The notes beneath the pieces were generated by a model, which did not search any database, was not told where the DNA came from, and was given only the letters and a program-made list of their open reading frames with translations. Positions 58,025 to 64,000 of a stretch of DNA of 64,000 nucleotides are shown here, in pieces. Origin of the DNA: an uncultured Verrucomicrobiae bacterium (GTDB taxonomy: Bacteria; Verrucomicrobiota; Verrucomicrobiia; Limisphaerales; AAA164-E04); NCBI GenBank assembly GCA_951813855.1, contig OX638380.1, forward strand, positions 1,504,876-1,568,875, given 5' to 3'. A program made the position numbers and the translations under genes. Position 1 is the stretch's first letter. Each line of letters opens with the position of its first letter.

Positions 58025-59830
58025 ATGAAACGCACCCATCATTGCAACCAAATCCGTCAATCGCATATCGGCAAAACCGTCACTCTGAACGGTTGGGTCC
58101 ATTCCCGGCGCGACCTGGGCGGGGTCTTGTTCCTCGACGTCAGGGACCGGAACGGCCGCACGCAAACGGTCTTCGATCCGTCGGATCTCTCCCCGGAATT
58201 ATTCGACCGGGCCACCTCCCTGCATCAGGAAAGCGTGGTAGCGGTAACCGGAAAAGTGCGGAAACGGCCGGAAGGCACCGACAACGAAAAGATCCCCACG
58301 GGTGAAGTCGAGGTGTTGGTCTCGCAACTGGAAGTGCTCAATCCGGCCGACGTGCTGCCGTTCCCGATCGACGATCCCCAAGAGGTCGCCAAGGTAAACG
58401 AAGAGTTGCGCCTCAAGCATCGCTACCTCGATCTGCGCCGCCCGCAAATCGCCCGGAACCTTCGCCTCCGCTGCCGGGCGGCCACCGCCACGCGGCAGTT
58501 CATGGACGAAGAGGATTTTTGGGAAATCGAAACGCCGATCCTGTTCAAGTCCACTCCCGAAGGCGCCCGGGAATTCTTGGTGCCCAGCCGCATCCAACCG
58601 GGACAATTCTACGCCCTGCCCCAGTCGCCCCAACAGTTCAAACAAATCCTCATGGTGGGCGGCGTCGAGAAATACTATCAGCTGTCGCGCTGCTTCCGAG
58701 ACGAAGACTTGCGCGCCGACCGGCAACCGGAATTCACCCAGATCGACATCGAAATGTCCTTCATCGATCGAGAAGACGTCTACGACCTGATCGAACGGCT
58801 CATGCGCCGCCTCTGGCAAGCCACCCGGGATATCGACCTCGAACTTCCCTTCCGCCGGCTCACTTTCCAAGAAGCCATGAATCGGTTCGGCACCGACAAA
58901 CCCGATACCCGGTTCGCCATGGAACTGGTCGACTTGACCGCAACGTTCCGGGACAGCGCCTTTAAGGTGTTCCGAAACGTCGTCCAGAACGGCGGCTCGA
59001 TCAAGGCCCTCAACGCCAAGGGTTGCAGCGGCGTCACCCAGGGACAGATGGAAACCTTGACCAAACTGGCGGCCGAGTTCGGAGCCAAAGGCCTCGCCTA
59101 TATCAAAGTGGAACAAGGAGAGTGGAAATCTCCCATCGTCAAATTCTTCAGCGAGGAGGAAAAAACCGCTCTCCGGGAGCGGCTGGAGGTGGAGGAAACC
59201 GACCTGATCCTCTTCGCGGCCGACGAGTGGCTCAAGGGTTGCGAAATCCTCGGACGGCTGCGGCTCTATTGCGCCGAACTGCTCCAGAAACGGGGAGCTT
59301 GGCAACCGGAAGCCGACCGCTTCGATTTCCTGTGGATCACCGATTTTCCCTTGCTGCAATACGACCGGGAGATGCACCGCTGGTATTCGAGCCATCACCC
59401 CTTCACGGCTCCGGTGCCCGAGGATATTCCGCTACTCACCGACAATCCCCGGCAGGTCCGGGGACAACACTACGATCTGGTCGTCAACGGGGTCGAGTTG
59501 GGCGGCGGCTCCATCCGGATCCATCGATCCGATATCCAGAAAACCGTATTCGAGAAGGTCTTGGGCCTGTCGGACGAAATCGTGCAACAACGATTCGGTT
59601 ATTTGCTGGAAGCCTTTCGTTACGGTGCCCCGCCGCACGGCGGTATCGCGCTGGGATTCGACCGGATCGTGGCCATGCTCTGCGACGCGGCCAGTATTCG
59701 CGAAGTGATCGCTTTCCCCAAAACTACCCGCGGCACGGACCTGCTCGCGAACGCCCCGGCGCCGGTAGAACCCAAGCAACTTCGGGAGTTGCATTTGCAA
59801 TCGAAAACCAAGCCTAAGGAAAGCGGCTGA
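58025..59830 (+). CDS. aspS: Aspartyl-tRNA synthetase
   Basis: This enzyme charges tRNA(Asp). The 601-residue bacterial-type enzyme shows the N-terminal anticodon-binding OB fold (TLNGWVHSRRDLGGVLFLDV) and class II motifs 1 and 2 (ETPILFKSTPEGAREFLVPS, then RCFRDEDLRADRQPEFTQID). A GAD insertion domain follows, and then motif 3 (PHGGIALGFDRIVAML). The length matches the family. It is read away from cutA and towards a convergent Sel1 gene with six bases between stops. Confidence 0.96.
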   Translation: MKRTHHCNQIRQSHIGKTVTLNGWVHSRRDLGGVLFLDVRDRNGRTQTVFDPSDLSPELFDRATSLHQESVVAVTGKVRKRPEGTDNEKIPTGEVEVLVSQLEVLNPADVLPFPIDDPQEVAKVNEELRLKHRYLDLRRPQIARNLRLRCRAATATRQFMDEEDFWEIETPILFKSTPEGAREFLVPSRIQPGQFYALPQSPQQFKQILMVGGVEKYYQLSRCFRDEDLRADRQPEFTQIDIEMSFIDREDVYDLIERLMRRLWQATRDIDLELPFRRLTFQEAMNRFGTDKPDTRFAMELVDLTATFRDSAFKVFRNVVQNGGSIKALNAKGCSGVTQGQMETLTKLAAEFGAKGLAYIKVEQGEWKSPIVKFFSEEEKTALRERLEVEETDLILFAADEWLKGCEILGRLRLYCAELLQKRGAWQPEADRFDFLWITDFPLLQYDREMHRWYSSHHPFTAPVPEDIPLLTDNPRQVRGQHYDLVVNGVELGGGSIRIHRSDIQKTVFEKVLGLSDEIVQQRFGYLLEAFRYGAPPHGGIALGFDRIVAMLCDAASIREVIAFPKTTRGTDLLANAPAPVEPKQLRELHLQSKTKPKESG

Positions 59831-59836
59831 GTGCCC

Positions 59837-62122
59837 TTAGCGCAATCCGATCGAGGCAGCGGATTCGCTGCCGATCAACGCTTCGTCGATCGTTTCCAAA
59901 AACTGCTTGCCCTCGTCGCTTCCCCTGACGGCGGCGGCCTTGAAAAAAGCCCGGGCCCGTTCCAAATCGTGTTCCACGAACCGCCCTTGAACGTAATAGG
60001 TCCCCATGGCTACCAAGGCTTCTAATTCGCCGGCGTTTGCCGCCTTGACGTACCACTCGAAAGCGCCTTTGGGGTCCGGCAGGGAGCCCTGTCCCGTTTC
60101 CAACAAGCGCGCCAAGCCAACCTGGGCCGGAGCGAAATCCCGTTCCGCCGCCAACCGGTACCATTTCGCCGCGGCTTGGTGGTCGACTTGCGTTCCCTTG
60201 CCTTCTTCGTAGAAAACTCCGAGATTATGACAAGCTAAGGGGTAGTTGCGATCGGAGGGTTCGATTTTCTCGAACCAGTCCCGGGCTTCGGGGTAATTTT
60301 GGATGTCGGCATCGCCGGAAACCAGGGTGCAAGCCAGAAGCATTACGGAGGGAGCATGTCCGCGAGACGCCGCTTGGCGAAGCCAATAGACCGACTGTTG
60401 CAAATCGGCCGGGATGCCAAACTGACCCTGCAACAACAATCCCGCGTTAAACTGGGCCAAGACGCTGCCCTGTTCGGCGGCCTCGAGAAACCATTGCAAG
60501 GAAATGGCATAGTCCTGAGGAACGATCCGGCCTTGGGAATAAATATGCGCGAGCCTCAGGAGCGCGGGAACGAAATCCATATCCGCCGCCTTGCGATACC
60601 ATTCCAACGCTTGGGTAATATCCTTAGGCGAAGTGCTTTCCTCGTAGATCCAACCCAGATTGTACAGGGAGACTCGATCGCCCGCCTCGGCCGCTTTCTT
60701 GAACCACTCGACCGCCAGCCGGGAATCCTGGGGAACGGTTTGGCCACGGGCGTAACGAATGGCCAGTTCGTATTGGGCCCGCGTCTCGCCGGCCTCGGCC
60801 GCCCGGCGAAACCACTGGAACGCCGATTGCTCATCGCCCGCCCCGTCCTGGCCTTCAGCCGCCAACCGTCCCAGACGATACTGCGCCCCGGGCAGGCCGA
60901 CTTCGGCCGCCTTACGATACCAGGCCAACGCTCCCGGCAAATCCGGTTCTCCCCCGGCTCCGCTCTCCAGGAGCAAGCCCAGGTTAAATTGCGCCAAGGC
61001 AATATTTTGACGAGCGGCAGCTTCGAACCAACGATGCGCGGCGGAAAGATCCTGTTCGACTCCCAAACCTTCAGCACAGGCGAAAGCGATCTTGAATTGA
61101 GCGGGCGCATAGCCTAGTTCGGCGGCTCGCAGAAACCACTTGGCGGCTTGGGCGACATCCTTGTCCAAGCCTTTGCCCGCCTCGTACATGCTGGCCAAAT
61201 AGAATTGCGCCCGATAATTGCCCAGTTCCGCGGCCTGACGATAATAGCGAGCCGCCTCAACGTAATCCTGGGCTACTCCCTGGCCGGAAGCGTGAACTTG
61301 ACCCAGAAGCAACAGCGCTTCGTGATGCCCTTCCGCAGCCGCCTGCTGCAACCAACTAATGCCTTCCACCGAATTGGCGACCGTCCCCCTGCCGTCCAGA
61401 AACGCGACTCCAACCTGAAATTGATCCTCCTCATTTCCTCTTTCGGCGTTGAGCAACCGGGCGGCAAACAGTTCCTGGGAGGACATTCGCGCCACCAGTT
61501 CCAGCCGCCGTTGCTTCGCCGGTTCGAGTCCCTGATCGGCCGCCATACTGAACCAGACATACGCCTCGGAATATTCCTGCGGCAAACCCTCTCCGTTCAT
61601 GATGGCTTCACCCAAGCGTAATTGGGCCTGGGCCTCGCCCTGACTTGCCGCCAAGACGTAATAACGGAAGGCCCGTTCCAGATTGCGGTCCACCCCGATG
61701 CCGTTTTCGTAGAGATTTCCCATGACGCGTTGCGCCGAAGCGTCCCCTCCCTCAGCCGCCTTTTCGAACCAGATCGCCGCCTTCCGGTAATCCTCCTTCC
61801 CCAACAATCCCTGATAATAGATGACCCCCAGATTGTACTGCGCCGGCAAGTGCCCTTGGCGGGCGGATTTCAAATACCAGTCGGTCGCTTGCCGATAATC
61901 CTGACGAATCACCTTGCCGTTGAAGTAGACTTGGCCGAGGTAATACTGAGAGAGGGGGTCGCCGTCCTGAGCGGAGTCGATCAGGGTCGGCAAAGGGATT
62001 TCCGCGATTTCCGTCTCATCCGCCGGCTGGGAATACGCGGCCGAAGCAAGCCAGACTCCCGACCAAACCGAAGCAAGCACCCGGAATAGTCGAGCGGAAG
62101 ATTTACCTGTCGGACAATTCAT
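59837..62122 (-). CDS. Exported Sel1-repeat protein
   Basis: The 761-residue product has a signal peptide (LFRVLASVWSGVWLASAAYS). About 18 Sel1-type repeats of ~36 residues follow, for example AQYNLGVIYYQGLLGKEDYR and APAQFKIAFACAEGLGVEQD. Sel1 solenoids mediate protein-protein contacts; the partner here is unknown. No catalytic domain or anchor is visible. The next gene, for a peroxiredoxin, is divergent. Confidence 0.9.
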   Translation of the reverse strand: MNCPTGKSSARLFRVLASVWSGVWLASAAYSQPADETEIAEIPLPTLIDSAQDGDPLSQYYLGQVYFNGKVIRQDYRQATDWYLKSARQGHLPAQYNLGVIYYQGLLGKEDYRKAAIWFEKAAEGGDASAQRVMGNLYENGIGVDRNLERAFRYYVLAASQGEAQAQLRLGEAIMNGEGLPQEYSEAYVWFSMAADQGLEPAKQRRLELVARMSSQELFAARLLNAERGNEEDQFQVGVAFLDGRGTVANSVEGISWLQQAAAEGHHEALLLLGQVHASGQGVAQDYVEAARYYRQAAELGNYRAQFYLASMYEAGKGLDKDVAQAAKWFLRAAELGYAPAQFKIAFACAEGLGVEQDLSAAHRWFEAAARQNIALAQFNLGLLLESGAGGEPDLPGALAWYRKAAEVGLPGAQYRLGRLAAEGQDGAGDEQSAFQWFRRAAEAGETRAQYELAIRYARGQTVPQDSRLAVEWFKKAAEAGDRVSLYNLGWIYEESTSPKDITQALEWYRKAADMDFVPALLRLAHIYSQGRIVPQDYAISLQWFLEAAEQGSVLAQFNAGLLLQGQFGIPADLQQSVYWLRQAASRGHAPSVMLLACTLVSGDADIQNYPEARDWFEKIEPSDRNYPLACHNLGVFYEEGKGTQVDHQAAAKWYRLAAERDFAPAQVGLARLLETGQGSLPDPKGAFEWYVKAANAGELEALVAMGTYYVQGRFVEHDLERARAFFKAAAVRGSDEGKQFLETIDEALIGSESAASIGLR

Positions 62123-62327
62123 CTATGAACCGGCTTAGTTAAGCCTGACAGCCTCCCGGCGTCAATCCGATTGATGACCGATCCGTGGTCCGCTCGCGAT
62201 TGACGGAGAAAAAGGGGTTCGTTTCGTCGCAGCGACATCCCGGCGTTCGCAGAACGAAGCCGACGTGTACTGACGGATTTCCGGTTCCGAGCTACCGGAT
62301 CGAGTTCTGGCCAACGGTAAAAAAGGG

Positions 62328-62355
62328 TTGCTAAACCGGACCGTTCGGCTAGAAT
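62328..62355 (+). promoter_or_regulatory. Candidate promoter for the peroxiredoxin gene
   Basis: TTGCTA (62328-62333) and TAGAAT (62350-62355) are spaced by 16 bp and lie 35 bp before the ATG at 62391. No OxyR- or PerR-like operator was recognised. Confidence 0.45.
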
Positions 62356-62390
62356 TTTCTGCCCCAAACAACCATAACCAACAGAGAACC

Positions 62391-63026
62391 ATGGCCTTAA
62401 GACTCGGCGACGAAGCACCGAATTTTCAAGCGGAAACCACCGAAGGATCCATTGATTTCCACCAATGGCTGGGAGACCAATGGGGAGTCCTGTTCTCGCA
62501 TCCGGCGGACTACACCCCCGTCTGCACGACCGAACTGGGAGCCGTATCGAAGATCAAGGAGGAGTTCTCCAAGCGCAACGCCAAGATCATCGCCATCAGC
62601 GTCGATCCCCTGACCGATCACCAAGGCTGGGTCAAAGACATCAACGAAACCCAGCAGACCACCATGAATTTCCCGATCATCGCCGATCCGGGGCGCCTGG
62701 TCGCCACGTTGTACGACATGATCCATCCTAACGCTGACGACAAAATGACGGTCCGGAGCGTTTTCGTCATCGGGCCCGACAAAAAAATAAAACTGACCCT
62801 CACCTACCCGGCCTCGACCGGACGAAACTTCCAGGAAATCCTCAGGGTCATGGATTCGTTGCAACTGACGGCCAAATACCAGGTCGCCACGCCGGCCAAC
62901 TGGCAACACGGCGAGGATTGCATCATCGTGCCCGCGGTGCTGAACGAAGAGATCCCGAGGCTGTTCCCCAAGGGACATCGCGAGATCAAACCCTATCTTC
63001 GCTACACGCCGCAACCCAACAAGTAG
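62391..63026 (+). CDS. 1-Cys peroxiredoxin (Prx6 type)
   Basis: This enzyme reduces peroxides. The 211-residue protein has the peroxidatic site HPADYTPVCTTELG (Cys45), followed by IIAISVDPLTDHQGWVKDI and the long C-terminal domain (WQHGEDCIIVPAVLNEEIPR) of Prx6. I chose the ATG at 62391 because MALRLGDEAPNFQAETTEG is the family N-terminus; an upstream start at 62328 would lie within the promoter. The stop overlaps or nearly meets the next start, suggesting co-expression. Confidence 0.94.
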   Translation: MALRLGDEAPNFQAETTEGSIDFHQWLGDQWGVLFSHPADYTPVCTTELGAVSKIKEEFSKRNAKIIAISVDPLTDHQGWVKDINETQQTTMNFPIIADPGRLVATLYDMIHPNADDKMTVRSVFVIGPDKKIKLTLTYPASTGRNFQEILRVMDSLQLTAKYQVATPANWQHGEDCIIVPAVLNEEIPRLFPKGHREIKPYLRYTPQPNK

Positions 63027-63040
63027 TGGGTTCCGTCGGC

Positions 63041-63562
63041 GTGACCGATACCGCACTCAACGTCCGCCCGGCGATTGAACAGGATCTCGAAGCGGTCTTC
63101 GAAATGGTCCGGTTATTGGCCGATTACGAAAAACTCGAAGTCGTCACAACCCCTGACCGGTTCAGAGAATCCTTATTCGGAGTTCGGCCATACGCTCATG
63201 CCCTCTTGGCCGAACTCGGTAAGGAGCCGGTGGGGATGGCCATTTACTTTTTTAATTTTTCCACTTTCGAAGGCCGGCCGGGCCTGTATTTGGAGGACCT
63301 TTTCGTACGTGAATCCTTTCGCCGGAAAGGCTATGGCGAAATCATGCTGAGCCGACTCGCCAAGATTGCCGTTCATTCTCATTGCGCCCGTTTCGAGTGG
63401 ACCGTGCTGGACTGGAATCAACCGGCCATTCGATTTTACGAAAAAATGGGCGCCACGGTGTTGAACGAATGGCGGATCTGCCGCGTTTCCGGCAAACCGT
63501 TAATCGAGCTCAGCGAGAACCGTGGGAATATTCCCTCATCGTCTGTTGATGATAATAATTGA
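63041..63562 (+). CDS. GNAT N-acetyltransferase, diamine acetyltransferase-like
   Basis: The ~173-residue product resembles spermidine/spermine and thialysine acetyltransferases: VRPAIEQDLEAVFEMVRLLA, DYEKLEV, GRPGLYLEDLFVRESFRRKG with the acetyl-CoA loop RRKGYGEIML, and FEWTVLDWNQPAIRFYEKMG. The substrate is inferred from the family only. The start is probably GTG at 63041, with a GTG at 63026 touching the upstream stop as an alternative. It follows the peroxiredoxin gene directly. Confidence 0.85.
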   Translation: MTDTALNVRPAIEQDLEAVFEMVRLLADYEKLEVVTTPDRFRESLFGVRPYAHALLAELGKEPVGMAIYFFNFSTFEGRPGLYLEDLFVRESFRRKGYGEIMLSRLAKIAVHSHCARFEWTVLDWNQPAIRFYEKMGATVLNEWRICRVSGKPLIELSENRGNIPSSSVDDNN

Positions 63563-63623
63563 AACGTTTTTTTTTCAAACGAAAAAATAGACTTCAATGA
63601 GAAAACAGTAAACCAACTGAAAA

Positions 63624-64000
63624 ATGGAATTAGAAGAAATAAAAAACAAGATTAAAAGTAAAACAAAAGACATGGAATGTCCGGTATTCCGTGGACAAGC
63701 CAATGCCAAGTGTATGCTCAATTCGGGGGCTATCCGCCGTTTGGTAAAAGCGTGTGGCTATGATTTCATTTTATGGAAAAACAAAACCAAAAACATACTG
63801 GCTAAATATCACAAAAAATATTAATTTCACCCATGGAAGAAATTGATGGAGAAAAAAAATCCGACTTCGAAAGATTATCCAAACTGCAACACTTAGGTGC
63901 GGCAACAGGATTTATTGATTTCACTACAGATCGCAATGTTGCGCTATGGTTTGCATGTAAGGATTCACATTATATAGATGGCGAAATAATAATAATCGAC
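63624..64000 (+). CDS. FRG-domain protein split by an apparent -1 frameshift, 3' end outside window
   Basis: The first frame (63624-63824) holds the domain's leading motif CPVFRGQANAKCML with GAIRRL. The second frame, open from about 63806 to the window end, holds KLQHLGAATGFIDFTTDRNV and ALWFACKD, the rest of an FRG domain. The frames meet in a run of six A residues at 63813-63818, where a -1 slip would join them into one protein. FRG domains are common in genes of mobile elements and suspected defence loci, and their activity is unknown. The stretch is very AT-rich compared with the preceding core genes, so it probably starts another insertion. Confidence 0.65.

Overview
The window reads as a chromosomal segment of a Verrucomicrobiota bacterium, probably near Opitutae. 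This is an inference from gene content: a pseudopilin-like N-methylated protein of the Verrucomicrobia/Planctomycetes type, a large choice-of-anchor M surface protein, FloA/NfeD, HpnH and several TPR/Sel1 proteins. The core DNA is GC-rich. Several stretches are markedly AT-rich and look imported.

Left core (1-15663): the end of pyrG, folC, a small lipoprotein and hpnH (hopanoid side-chain synthesis) form a tightly packed operon. A pseudopilin-like gene is translationally coupled to a six-repeat surface protein on the opposite strand. A very large SNF2-family helicase follows, then rplU-rpmA.

Island (15664-44939): rpmA and obg, usually adjacent, are separated by about 29 kb of accessory DNA. 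It holds four IS21 copies in different states of decay, one intact IS66 element with a perfect 8-bp target duplication, an IS110 remnant, a serine recombinase, relics of conjugative genes (TrbB-like, DUF3991-like), a VapE-like protein with a lost P-loop, and three tandem AAA ATPase genes of which two are broken. The most unusual content is a repeated module. A constant GC-rich series of decayed or non-coding repeats ('ECRAGA' relic, D repeat, R1 repeat) is followed by an AT-rich payload of a secreted protein gene (B) and a single-pass membrane protein gene (A). The full order occurs twice (17.4-27.0 kb and 32.0-35.4 kb), and R1 with an A gene occurs once more (27.6-28.9 kb). Within the AAA cluster, a core of about 240 bp is almost identical in all three genes, while two copies carry different frameshifts at the same edge of that core.

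Right core (44940-63562): obg, a membrane protein-floA-nfeD cluster, a transposase fused to a DruA-like DUF4338 domain, dnaG, a TPR lipoprotein, a DUF362 protein overlapping a ROK-family protein, cutA, aspS, a Sel1-repeat protein, a 1-Cys peroxiredoxin and a GNAT acetyltransferase. The window ends in a new AT-rich insertion that begins with a frameshifted FRG-domain gene.

Functions were assigned by reading motifs; no database search was run. B, A, D and R1 match no family that I recognise.
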